Assembly (NCBI GenBank): GCA_964514385.1
Contig: CAZEQJ010000002.1
Coordinates: 1 to 64,000 of the forward strand
DNA length: 64,000 nt
Source of the DNA: CAZEQJ01 sp964514385
Lineage (GTDB): Bacteria > Bacteroidota > Bacteroidia > Cytophagales > Cyclobacteriaceae
Reading direction: 5' to 3'
The notes beneath the pieces are model-generated. The model made no database searches. It was not told the DNA's origin and saw only the letters and a program-made list of their open reading frames with translations. Position numbers and translations under genes: made by a program. Shown in pieces: positions 17,911 to 25,655 of the stretch; position 1 is the stretch's first letter; each line of letters begins with the position of its first letter.

Positions 17911-18372
17911 ATGGCACTAAAAGATGTTGGAAGTACAGCAAGTTATGCATCCGGGGCAATCGGTTTAACTCAAATAGGAATGTTGGAATATCGAATGTCT
18001 TTGCCTATAATGAGAAAGGTCGGAACATTTGGAAGGTTTAGCTCAACATATGGCACCCTTGGAAAAATAGGAGGTCGACTTGGATACGCTGGAGCAGGTG
18101 TTAGTTTAATATCAGATATCGGTGAATTTCGTTCTGGAGAAATTGGTGCGGGTAGATTTACTTATAGACTGGGTTCTTTAGGTGCTTCAATAGGTTTAGG
18201 TTTATCAATTGGTGGCCCTTGGGGAGCAGTTGGAGGTGCAGCTGTAGGAGGAATTTCTGTAGGAGCAGAATATATTTACGATAATATGTTGGTTCCCTTA
18301 GGGAATGAAATTCAGTTTCAAATTTGGAACTTTGAAAATGCAATAAAAAATGGGTGGTATCTTGGCAGATAG
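17911..18372 (+). CDS. Orphan polymorphic-toxin C-terminal fragment (glycine-rich)
   Basis: From the first ATG the product is 153 residues, but the frame is open back to 17761 and the extra 50 codons (WPGGNTSISPGDKTGPGSIG) read as protein, so the real domain is probably longer and lacks its own start. It is rich in Gly/Ala helices (GRLGYAGAGVSLISDIGEF, GPWGAVGGAAVGGISVGAEY), a glycine-zipper pattern seen in membrane-active tails of RHS and other polymorphic toxins. The N-terminal RHS body is missing. A membrane protein gene overlaps its end, as toxin-immunity pairs do. The toxin role is inferred from composition and context; whether it is expressed is open. Confidence 0.6.
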   Translation: MALKDVGSTASYASGAIGLTQIGMLEYRMSLPIMRKVGTFGRFSSTYGTLGKIGGRLGYAGAGVSLISDIGEFRSGEIGAGRFTYRLGSLGASIGLGLSIGGPWGAVGGAAVGGISVGAEYIYDNMLVPLGNEIQFQIWNFENAIKNGWYLGR

Positions 18373-18856
18373 TAATTTGTCAATTACAGTACGTAACCAT
18401 ATGAGTGCATTACAATCGTTGTTGATTGTATCAGTACTGTTTATAGGTATATTAATATGGTTTCAATTTAGTATTGATGCAATTATTGGCGTCAGCATTC
18501 TTTGGGGCATTGATGCAATAACTTCGCTATACTTGCATTTTGAGTACTTAGCCAAAAACAAAGGCGAAGAATACGAAGTTAGAGATACTGAATTAATCAG
18601 ACGAAAAGGCGATAAAGAAACGATTTATAAAAATGATGAAATAGAAAAGATAATTGTTTACTTGTCGCCAGCGCTTTATAAAAACAGCAACTTTCATTTG
18701 TTGGCAATTGAAGGTTATCATTATGCAGTGGTAAAACTCAAAACAGGAGATGAATTAATTTTAACCTGTTTGCTTGCCCCAAGAATAGACAAGTCTTTAA
18801 AGCAGATGCGAGGAGTATTATTTGAAAAACGGAAACGATTATTTTGTAGCATATAA
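18350..18856 (+). CDS. Putative immunity protein, two membrane helices plus cytoplasmic domain
   Basis: A 168-residue protein (151 if it starts at the ATG at 18401, MSALQSLLIV). Two membrane helices lie at about 20-60 (LLIVSVLFIGILIWFQF and GVSILWGIDAITSLYLHF), followed by a beta-rich cytoplasmic part with VRDTELIRRKGDKETIYKND and a YHYAVVKLKTGDELIL strand pair that resembles small bacterial PH-like domains. The 23-base overlap with the toxin-like frame favours coupled translation. A membrane location fits protection against a pore-forming or membrane-active toxin tail. The family name is unknown to me; the immunity role is inference. A strong terminator follows. Confidence 0.6.
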   Translation: MGGILADSNLSITVRNHMSALQSLLIVSVLFIGILIWFQFSIDAIIGVSILWGIDAITSLYLHFEYLAKNKGEEYEVRDTELIRRKGDKETIYKNDEIEKIIVYLSPALYKNSNFHLLAIEGYHYAVVKLKTGDELILTCLLAPRIDKSLKQMRGVLFEKRKRLFCSI

Positions 18857-18860
18857 AAAA

Positions 18861-18886
18861 AAATCCCGGCGTTGACCGGGATTTTT
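18861..18886 (+). terminator. Terminator of the toxin-immunity unit
   Basis: Stem AAATCCCGG (18861-18869) with CCGGGATTT (18876-18884), a 6-base loop, and a T run to 18886. It lies 4 bases after the immunity gene stop and before repeat copy B. A run of A residues upstream makes it partly bidirectional. Confidence 0.9.
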
Positions 18887-18946
18887 TGTTTTATTGATAA
18901 GCTAATCCGCTCTGTGTCTCCTGTACCTTAGAATATAAGGTCCTTG

Positions 18947-19187
18947 TTTGCAAGGTGGGCGAAACAAATTAGGCGGACGCGAGGCATCTATTCCATCAGG
19001 AACTTCGGTACCTCTAGCAATAAAATCAACCAGTTTATATCCGATTTCTGATTCCACCGGATGTTTACGGATATATGAAATAAAGTTCTTTGAGTATTGG
19101 ATGGTTGATTCAATAAAAAATAAGATATTATGCGTTACAAACGCATAGCTGGGTCAGTCCTCGTTACAAACGAGGACTAGATGGGGG
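18947..19187 (+). repeat. 241-bp direct repeat, copy B
   Basis: Second copy of the 15460-15700 repeat in the same orientation, matching base for base as far as I can compare by eye. Copies A and B bracket a 3.2-kb segment with the TIGR04255-like operon and the toxin/immunity pair. Identity this high outside a gene means either recent duplication or gene conversion. Recombination between the copies would release a 3487-bp circle and leave one copy. Confidence 0.9.
19129..19177. repeat. REP-like hairpin pair in repeat copy B
   Basis: Same two hairpins as in copy A, at 19129-19147 (8-bp stem) and 19157-19177 (9-bp stem), both around CGTTACAAACG. They mark the right end of the repeat unit, 10 bases before the identity stops. 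Confidence 0.75.
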
Positions 19188-19293
19188 CTACTTATAATAG
19201 TTTAAATAAGCATTATGTTAAAGTTGGTTAAACTAAGTAACCACTTTAATCGTTTGCATTTATGCGATATAAGGGTTTACTTTATACAGAATT

Positions 19294-19497
19294 ATGGGAC
19301 ATACTAAAAAAGGACGTCGTAAAAACACAGATAATATAACAGGAAATGTTACTTATAGATATTCACCGTATGTAAAACATAATGGTGATAGTGTTTTGAT
19401 ATCAATATCTCATAAAAATCTTCATGTTTTTAAAAAAAGTACAAAAGAAGATATTGAAAAAGATACAATAAAGGCTTACAAATCTATATTTCCATAG
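19294..19497 (+). CDS. Unknown small protein or 5' part of a broken gene
   Basis: A 67-codon frame beginning MGHTKKGRRKNTDN, basic at the start, with strands TYRYSPYV and SVLISISHKNLHVF. It ends in a TAG at 19495, and the next frame (from 19501) is in the same register one codon later, so a single stop separates them. No family is recognised. AT-rich base use marks it as part of the accessory island. Confidence 0.45.
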   Translation: MGHTKKGRRKNTDNITGNVTYRYSPYVKHNGDSVLISISHKNLHVFKKSTKEDIEKDTIKAYKSIFP

Positions 19498-19500
19498 TTA

Positions 19501-19767
19501 TTGTTCGATAAATCATTGTCCTTCACCGATTTAGGATTAATAACCGGTACTTTAGAATTTAGACTTTATAAATTCACTGATAAAAATACTAAAACAGTAT
19601 ATCATGTAAGAGTTGAGCTCCATGATTATGATGTTTTTGCTGTTAAGTTTTATAGGCAAAGAGATGAAGGTTCAGGAGATAAATACTCAAAGGTATTCAA
19701 TGACACCTATGCTCCACCTATTCTTGCAACGGTCCTAAAGATTTTTTTGATGCTCAACGTAAAATGA
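19501..19767 (+). CDS. Unknown small protein or middle part of a broken gene
   Basis: An 88-codon frame with a TTG at 19501 as its only early start, in frame with the preceding ORF. It reads LGLITGTLEFRLYKF and YHVRVELHDYDVFAVKFYRQ, a beta-rich pattern. After APPILAT it changes to a hydrophobic, less protein-like end, while the +3 frame there reads GPKDFFDAQRKMKLKNAS, as if the true frame had slipped near 19725-19735. No family recognised. Confidence 0.4.
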   Translation: MFDKSLSFTDLGLITGTLEFRLYKFTDKNTKTVYHVRVELHDYDVFAVKFYRQRDEGSGDKYSKVFNDTYAPPILATVLKIFLMLNVK

Positions 19768-20030
19768 AATTGAAGAATGCTTCACTAGCCATTTTTGGTG
19801 TCCCTAAACCAGGAGAGGGCAAAGAAGCTACAGTAAGATACAGGATATACAAAAAAGCAATTGCAAGCTTATTACAATCTCAATTAGAAGATTACGATAG
19901 ATATAGTTCAGATTCTCTTTCAATTGAGTGTTATATACCTAAAGGTAAAAGGTATACTAATAGAGATGTTGAAAACATATTTAAATACTTTGCAAATCTT
20001 TATCCCGATTTAGAGGATTGGTATTCTTAA
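19764..20030 (+). CDS. Unknown small protein or 3' part of a broken gene
   Basis: An 88-codon frame whose ATG overlaps the previous stop as ATGA. It has a helical middle (YRIYKKAIASLLQSQLEDYD) and a C-terminal stretch IPKGKRYTNRDVENIFKYF that faintly recalls the Asp-containing core of RusA-like resolvases, though the match is too weak to name. The frame is protein-like well upstream of the ATG (GPKDFFDAQRK), which supports it being the end of one larger, broken gene that begins at 19294. Confidence 0.45.
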   Translation: MKLKNASLAIFGVPKPGEGKEATVRYRIYKKAIASLLQSQLEDYDRYSSDSLSIECYIPKGKRYTNRDVENIFKYFANLYPDLEDWYS

Positions 20031-20194
20031 AGTCATATAGTAAAAAAGGGCCACATGGCGATTGTTTTTTCCGTCTAAGTTGGTCCCTAGGCAGTTAAAA
20101 GCGCCTAGAAAAGTAAGCCTTTAATAATTTAGAATAAGTAATTAGTCAAAGCAATAGGGGGTATGTGTTGCATTTTGTGTTGCACTATAACAAC

Positions 20195-20223
20195 AAAAAA
20201 GCCCCATACGTGACGTATGAGGC
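20195..20223 (-). terminator. Terminator of tRNA-Arg
   Basis: On the - strand GCCTCATACG pairs with CGTATGGGGC over 10 bp (one G-T pair) with a TCA loop, followed by six T. It lies 8 bases beyond the tRNA 3' end. Confidence 0.85.
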
Positions 20224-20231
20224 GATTTTAG

Positions 20232-20305
20232 TGAACCCGGCAGGATTCAAACCTGCAACCTCCAGAGCCGTAATCTGGTGCACTATTCAGTTATGCTACG
20301 GGTCC
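20232..20305 (-). tRNA. tRNA-Arg (ACG anticodon)
   Basis: On the - strand a full cloverleaf can be drawn: acceptor GGACCCG with CGGGTTC, D-arm from GCAT to GTGC, anticodon stem CCAGA with TCTGG around the loop TTACGGC, and T-arm GCAGG with CCTGC around TTTGAAT. The anticodon ACG reads CGU/CGC/CGA arginine codons when A34 is deaminated to inosine. CCA is not encoded. It is 74 bases long. Its 3' end faces the accessory island. Confidence 0.93.
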
Positions 20306-20314
20306 GTTATTCCA

Positions 20315-20338
20315 AAATAAAGACCAAAGTCTTTATTT
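20315..20338. repeat. Perfect inverted repeat beside tRNA-Arg
   Basis: AAATAAAGAC (20315-20324) and GTCTTTATTT (20329-20338) form a 10-bp stem with a CAAA loop, 9 bases upstream of the tRNA 5' end on its strand. It occupies the place of the tRNA promoter core and is not followed by a clear T run in either direction. It may be an operator, a processing hairpin or a relic. Confidence 0.6.
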
Positions 20339-20506
20339 ATTCCCTGGCAGTTTTGCTAATCCCGGAAATCTATCCAATAATTAACTCCATCCGCCATTCG
20401 GAGTGCAAAGATAATAAAACGAATAGTATTTTTATAATCCTTTTGTGAAGTACTGTTTGGTTCGATGCCGGGATAAATAACTTTTACTCCTACAGCCGCT
20501 TTTTCC

Positions 20507-21430
20507 TTAGTGGCCAAAGCGGAATGACTCCACTCCCTTAATACCTTTGATCACGACATAAAATAATGATCCCGATAACGGATATGTTTCATACACATTT
20601 CTATCCTTACCGCCGGCAGTTGTGATATATAACGTATCCATATGCCTGCCACCAAATGCACAGGACGTTACCCAGGGAACAGGCAGATTTACCGTATACA
20701 GCAACTCACCGCTGTCAGGATCCCAGCAGCAAACCCTGAAGCCATCCCATAGGGCTACCCACAAATTGCCGTTGCTGTCAATGGTCATGCCATCGGGCAT
20801 CCCATAGCCTTCAGGTATTTCGATTACTACCCGCTCATTGGATATAGTCGAGTGCAATGTGTCAAAATCAAAAGCACGGACATTTCGCTTTGGGGTGTCA
20901 ATATAATACAGGGTTCTTTTATCCAGTGACCAGACTATCCCATTCGATATGGTAACGCCGGTTAACATGGTATCGACTTTTCCGGCCGGGCTCACACGAT
21001 ACAGCATGGCCTGCTCCGGTTTATCAAGAAAGCTCATTGACCCCACCCATAGGTTGCCGTTTGGATCACATTTCCCGTCATTGAGCCGGAAATGCTCCTG
21101 GTGCGCCAAAGGATCAGCAATTTTCTCCTGAAATCGTTCATTCAGCCTGTATATACCGCTTTCAAGAGCCAGTACGGGGTCAAAGTTTTGATCAAATACC
21201 ACGGTTCCCGGCATTCCGTGCAGGGTAGTTTCAGTATTTTTCTTCGTTGCCGGATCAAAACGATTAAATTTCCGGCCTTCAATATCTACCCACCATAACT
21301 CATCGACACCATCATTCCATATGGCACCTTCCCCCAGCTGGCTGTTGGTTTCATAAAGCAGTACGGCATCCAAACTTTTTTTACTGCATCCCCAAAGGAT
21401 GATGATTACCCATAAAATGCTGTATTTCAT
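20507..21430 (-). CDS. SMP-30/gluconolactonase-family lipoprotein
   Basis: A 307-residue beta-propeller hydrolase of the SMP-30/LRE family, which opens sugar lactones using a divalent metal. Family motifs are clear: LGEGAIWN (metal-binding Glu), RLNDGKCDPNGNLWVGSM (about 116-133, Asn/Asp ligands), GVTISNGIVWSLD and GMPDGMTIDSNGNLWVALWDG. The start gives a lipoprotein signal (MKYSILWVIIILWGC, Cys15), so it is probably anchored in the periplasm or outer membrane. It stands alone on the - strand, separated from secDF by a terminator 15 bases upstream, which leaves very little space for its own promoter. The substrate is unknown. Confidence 0.88.
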   Translation of the reverse strand: MKYSILWVIIILWGCSKKSLDAVLLYETNSQLGEGAIWNDGVDELWWVDIEGRKFNRFDPATKKNTETTLHGMPGTVVFDQNFDPVLALESGIYRLNERFQEKIADPLAHQEHFRLNDGKCDPNGNLWVGSMSFLDKPEQAMLYRVSPAGKVDTMLTGVTISNGIVWSLDKRTLYYIDTPKRNVRAFDFDTLHSTISNERVVIEIPEGYGMPDGMTIDSNGNLWVALWDGFRVCCWDPDSGELLYTVNLPVPWVTSCAFGGRHMDTLYITTAGGKDRNVYETYPLSGSLFYVVIKGIKGVESFRFGH

Positions 21431-21444
21431 GAAGAAATATAATC

Positions 21445-21478
21445 AAAAAACCCCTACCTGCATGACAGATAGGGGTTT
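21445..21478 (-). terminator. Terminator of secDF
   Basis: On the - strand AAACCCCTATCTG pairs with CAGGTAGGGGTTT (one T-G pair) around a short loop, followed by T residues. It lies 20 bases past the secDF stop and directly before the SMP-30 gene start. Confidence 0.88.
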
Positions 21479-21497
21479 CAATTACGCTTTATCAGGC

Positions 21498-24494
21498 TTA
21501 CTGAATAGTTTTCTTCTTATTCAGGTCGATAACTACCGGACTGGCGATGTATATAGACGAGTAAGTACCCACAAGGATACCGATGAGCAATGCAAAGGAG
21601 AATCCCCGCAGTACTTCACCGCCAAAAAGAAACAATACAATTATCACGAACAATGTAGTACCTGAGGTGATCAGCGTACGACTTATCGTTCGGTTTACTG
21701 ACACATTTATGATTTCTTTCAGGTCTTTACTGAATTTATCGTGGATGCTTTCACGGATACGGTCAAATACGATCACCGTATCGTTGATCGAATAACCGAT
21801 AATCGTCAGCATCGCCGCAATGATTACCTGATCAAACTCAAAGCTTAATCCGAGTGCCCGGGCTATGGAAAACGCCGACAGGGTGATCAGCACGTCATGG
21901 AACAGGGCGACAAGGGCGCCGAGTCCAAACTGCCACCTCCTAAACCGGATGACGATGTAAATAAATATCAGGATCAGGGAATAAATAATGGCAGTAACCG
22001 ATGCATTCTTGATGTCGTCGGCAATGGTAGCACCGACCTTGGAAGATGAACTGATGGTAAACTGACCGGAATCCACCTCCCGTGCATTTGCAATAAATGA
22101 TGCGCCGGTAAATTCACTTACACCTTCGATCAGTGCAGTTTGTACTGTTTCATCGGCCTCAGCTGATTCGTCGTCCACCAGATAGGAAGTGGTGACCTTT
22201 ACGACATTGTTTGCGCCATAGGTCTTTACTTCTACACCTGTCTGGTCAAATTTATCACTCAGCGATGTTTTCAGTTCAGAGGGTACTACCGCCTGGTCAA
22301 AAGTCAGCACATAGCTACGTCCACCTACGAAATCCACACCAAGGTTTAGTCCTCCCTGTGCAATCAACAGCCCCATACCGATCACGATGATGGTAGAGGA
22401 TACGATGTAGGCAATTCTCCTTCTTGACAGGAAATCAAGGTTTATGTTGCGCAATACATTTTTGGACAGGACTGTGGTAAAGTTAAGCTTCGTGTCGTCA
22501 CCTTTTCTTGTCCACCACTCGATGATCACACGTGTGATATATACGGCCGAGAAGAAGGAGCAGGCAATACCGATGATCAGGGTAATGGCAAATCCTTTTA
22601 CAGGTCCCTGACCAAAGTAATACATGATCACACCGGTAAGGAAGGTTGTAATGTTGGCGTCAATGATCGAGCTGTAGGCTTTCTGGTAACCGTTCGTAAT
22701 AGCGCGCCGCAGCTGCACCCCGGCAGCCAGCTCTTCACGTATACGTTCAAATATCAGTACGTTGGCGTCGATAGACATACCAATTGTAAGTACGATACCG
22801 GCAATACCGGGCAGGGTTAAAGCTGCATTGAGCTGTGCCAGAATTCCGAGTATGAAGAATATATTGAATGCCAGCGCAATGTTGGCGACAAAGCCGGACT
22901 TGTTGTAGTAAAACACCATAAAAATGATCACAATACCCAGACCGGCGATGATAGAAACGATTCCCTGTCGCTGAGCCAGTTTACCGAGTGTCGGTCCGAT
23001 GATGGCCTCTTCCACAATGCGGGTAGGTGCGGGCAGCGATCCTGCTTTAAGCAGGTTGGCGAGATCCTTTGCTTCTTCCAGGGAAAAGTCTCCTTCAATG
23101 ACCGATTGACCGTTTGGTATTTCAACGTTTACACGCGGTGCGGTGAGCACACGGTCGTCCAGCACGATGGCTATTCTTTCTCCGATATTATCCCGCGTGA
23201 TCTGGCGCCATGCTTTGGCACCATCGGCATTCATCTGCATACTTACAGATGGCGCTCCACGCTGGTCAAAATCCTGACGGGCATCTGTCACCACATCACC
23301 TGCAAGAGCAGGCTCACCGGTGCGTGAAGTACGCACTGCATAGATTTCAAGTAATTCCACCCCATTATCAGTGACCATAGGCTTTGTCTGCCACAGCATT
23401 TTTACGTTGCGCGGCATCAGGTTGCGAATGTCTGGACGCTCAAAGATGTTGTTGATTTTGGCGGTATCTTCCAGTCGATATACCAGACCAAACTGGGATT
23501 GCAGCAGCCCAAGAAGGGGAGAAGCCTGCTGATTTGCTAATGAATCAAAGCCTGTAGTATCAGCTTCGGCAAGTGTTGTGTCAAGCGAAGTAGTATCATT
23601 TTCTGCGGTCAGTGAGGTGACATCCTCTTCTTCTGTCAGCAGTGATGTAAGGTCATCAGCGGCGGCGGCAGGTTCGCCACTATCTGTGCCGAGTACTTTC
23701 TCAGCATTTTGCTCTTCTACCAGCTTCTGATTGATCGATAATAATGAGGCTTCAAGTTCCGGGATCTCCACTACCTCCCAGAATTCAAGCTTTGCTACAC
23801 CACTTAGCAGATTTCTTACCCGCTCGGGATTTTCAACGCCGGGCAATTCAATCTGTATACGGCCTGTGCCCTGAAGCTGCTGGATATTGGGCTGAGATGT
23901 GCCAAAGCGGTCGATACGGTTCCGCAGAATATTGAACGAGCGATCGATGGCGCCTTTCATTTCCTCGCGCAGCATATCCAGCACTTCATCGTCCGGTGAC
24001 TCAAAGTTGATTCTCTGGCGGTTGTTGGCATTGGCAAAAATATCAGCCAGGGGCTCATCTGTAAGTTGTTGATATTCCTGATAGAACAGGTCGATAAAAC
24101 TGGCCTGACTGCTGGCTTGTGCCTCGCGTGCATTTTCTATGGCTTTCAGGAAGTTTTCATTGGTGCTGTTGCCACTCAGGGTCCTGATGATCTCAACAGG
24201 CGACACCTCGAGGGTTACATGCATACCACCCTGAAGGTCAAGACCGAGGCTTAGCTCTGTATCTTTTACCTCCTTGTACGTGTAGGACAATCCCAAAAGG
24301 TTATATACCGGGTTGGTCCATACAGAGTCGAGATAGCGCTGCTTTTTAGCAAAGTCGATTGTGCCATCCTCACTTGTGGCATAAGTGTTTGCATCTTCGA
24401 CTACACGTTGCGAAACAAAAGTGAACGAGAGATAATACACACACAGTAATGTGATGATAATGGTTAAACCAATTACAAATCCTTTATTTTTCAT
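21498..24494 (-). CDS. secDF: Protein translocase subunit SecDF (fused)
   Basis: A 998-residue fusion of SecD and SecF, the usual form in Bacteroidota. It sits in the inner membrane and uses the proton gradient to pull proteins through SecYEG. The N-terminal helix (GFVIGLTIIITLLCVYYLSF) is followed by the SecD motif ELSLGLDLQGGMHVTLEV, a large periplasmic P1 domain with a Ser/Thr/Asp/Glu-rich insert at about 260-330, then the RND-type SecD helices (GIVLTIGMSIDANVLIFERI) and the SecF half (NLGVDFVGGRSYVLTF, IGYSINDTVIVFDRIRE). It is a single-gene unit with its own terminator. Confidence 0.97.
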   Translation of the reverse strand: MKNKGFVIGLTIIITLLCVYYLSFTFVSQRVVEDANTYATSEDGTIDFAKKQRYLDSVWTNPVYNLLGLSYTYKEVKDTELSLGLDLQGGMHVTLEVSPVEIIRTLSGNSTNENFLKAIENAREAQASSQASFIDLFYQEYQQLTDEPLADIFANANNRQRINFESPDDEVLDMLREEMKGAIDRSFNILRNRIDRFGTSQPNIQQLQGTGRIQIELPGVENPERVRNLLSGVAKLEFWEVVEIPELEASLLSINQKLVEEQNAEKVLGTDSGEPAAAADDLTSLLTEEEDVTSLTAENDTTSLDTTLAEADTTGFDSLANQQASPLLGLLQSQFGLVYRLEDTAKINNIFERPDIRNLMPRNVKMLWQTKPMVTDNGVELLEIYAVRTSRTGEPALAGDVVTDARQDFDQRGAPSVSMQMNADGAKAWRQITRDNIGERIAIVLDDRVLTAPRVNVEIPNGQSVIEGDFSLEEAKDLANLLKAGSLPAPTRIVEEAIIGPTLGKLAQRQGIVSIIAGLGIVIIFMVFYYNKSGFVANIALAFNIFFILGILAQLNAALTLPGIAGIVLTIGMSIDANVLIFERIREELAAGVQLRRAITNGYQKAYSSIIDANITTFLTGVIMYYFGQGPVKGFAITLIIGIACSFFSAVYITRVIIEWWTRKGDDTKLNFTTVLSKNVLRNINLDFLSRRRIAYIVSSTIIVIGMGLLIAQGGLNLGVDFVGGRSYVLTFDQAVVPSELKTSLSDKFDQTGVEVKTYGANNVVKVTTSYLVDDESAEADETVQTALIEGVSEFTGASFIANAREVDSGQFTISSSSKVGATIADDIKNASVTAIIYSLILIFIYIVIRFRRWQFGLGALVALFHDVLITLSAFSIARALGLSFEFDQVIIAAMLTIIGYSINDTVIVFDRIRESIHDKFSKDLKEIINVSVNRTISRTLITSGTTLFVIIVLFLFGGEVLRGFSFALLIGILVGTYSSIYIASPVVIDLNKKKTIQ

Positions 24495-24559
24495 GGTTAA
24501 ATAGTGTAATTAAAATGAAATATTCTGAATAGGTGTGTCAGCAGTGAGGGAGAATAATC

Positions 24560-24925
24560 TCAGGGCGCCTGTGATGCAATATATTCCCTGAAAAGTATCT
24601 GCAGAAATGCAATGATCGGATCGTATAAGCCTACCTGTGATACACCCTCGATCAGCGGCACTGCTATATGAGGCGCCGGTAACAAATCGATTACCGGAGT
24701 AAGGAAATTAACCGCTCCGGTTGATATCAGATCATCGGCCTGCACATAGGCTTTAGCATCTCCGCGCTTTTGGTAGTCGTTGTCCTGTTTATGTTCGGTT
24801 TTTGTATCGCTCTTACTCAGCTTTTCAGCGGCACTCAGCTTCCACTGGCTGCCTATTACAAGGAAAAGCGCAGTGATGACCCCGAGGATCAGCAGTATTA
24901 CACGATATGTTTCCCGTTTTTTCAT
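24560..24925 (-). CDS. Unknown small membrane-anchored protein
   Basis: A 121-residue protein with an N-terminal membrane helix (about 8-27, VILLILGVITALFLVIGSQW) and a charged segment (SKSDTKTEHKQDNDYQKRGD). The second half is hydrophobic with LTPVIDLLPAPHIAVPLIEG, and may contact the membrane again. No family is recognised. It sits between the trkA-type gene and secDF on the same strand, 65 bases before secDF, and could be co-transcribed with either. Confidence 0.65.
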   Translation of the reverse strand: MKKRETYRVILLILGVITALFLVIGSQWKLSAAEKLSKSDTKTEHKQDNDYQKRGDAKAYVQADDLISTGAVNFLTPVIDLLPAPHIAVPLIEGVSQVGLYDPIIAFLQILFREYIASQAP

Positions 24926-24962
24926 TCAGCTGCAAAAGTAGGCAAATCCATCCAAAAGTCAA

Positions 24963-25655
24963 TCATCGGTTGATATCAACGAATTTGTCCACGTCATTAG
25001 ATTTGCCCAGCAGGATCATGATGTCGGTTTCATATAGCACCGTATCGGATTTTGGCACACCGACGATATGCTCTACTTTTACCGCCTCGCCATCACGATC
25101 TTCTATATATATGCGTTTGATGGTGATGAGGTTGAGATTATATTTTTCTCTCAGGCCGATGCTGCCTACCGTCTGGTATACCACGCGGTCAGGGGTGTTG
25201 ATTTCGACAATCTCATAGTCATCGGGAAGGGGCAGGAAGGATCTCATGTTGGGATGCAGCAGCATTTCGGCTACTGTTATACCTACTGTTTCTTCAGGAG
25301 AAAGTATCTCTGATACACCCATTTTTTCCAGTATCATGCGCTGCTGGTCGTTGGCGGCACGCGCAATCAACCGACTGATGCCCAGCTCTATCAGCAGTAC
25401 CGTTGTCAGCAGCAGTCCTTCAAAATTCTCACCTATGGCCACAACTACAGCATCCATATCGGTGATATTCTGAGCCTTCAGGGCTTTGATATCAGTGCTG
25501 TCAAGTGCTACCGCGTAGGCTACATCATCCTTGATGTTTTCCACTTTGTCAACATCAATATCGATAGCCAGTACTTCAGCGCCACGGCGGGCAAGTGTAC
25601 GGGCGATGGAGTTACCAAACTGCCCAAGGCCGATTACAGCAAATTTATTGATCAT
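24963..25655 (-). CDS. TrkA/KtrA-type potassium uptake regulatory protein
   Basis: A 230-residue cytoplasmic gating subunit of a K+ transporter. The N-terminal RCK domain binds NAD(H) or ATP through GLGQFGNSIARTLARRGAEV (about 8-27) with the acidic end LAIDID; a TrkA-C ligand-binding domain follows at about 140-225 (DYEIVEINTPDRVVYQT, GVPKSDTVLYETDIMILLGK). It is length-typical for KtrA rather than the doubled TrkA. The membrane subunit (KtrB/TrkH) is not in the window on either side. The start overlaps the end of udk by 11 bases. Confidence 0.92.
   Translation of the reverse strand: MINKFAVIGLGQFGNSIARTLARRGAEVLAIDIDVDKVENIKDDVAYAVALDSTDIKALKAQNITDMDAVVVAIGENFEGLLLTTVLLIELGISRLIARAANDQQRMILEKMGVSEILSPEETVGITVAEMLLHPNMRSFLPLPDDYEIVEINTPDRVVYQTVGSIGLREKYNLNLITIKRIYIEDRDGEAVKVEHIVGVPKSDTVLYETDIMILLGKSNDVDKFVDINR

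Noticed and set aside
15460..19187. The direct repeats as an IS or composite transposon
   Set aside because: No transposase frame lies in or between the copies, the ends are not inverted repeats of each other, and no target-site duplication is visible.
20232..20305. att duplication of the tRNA-Arg 3' end at the far side of the island
   Set aside because: I looked for GGATTCAAACC-type matches near 15.2-15.5 kb and found none.
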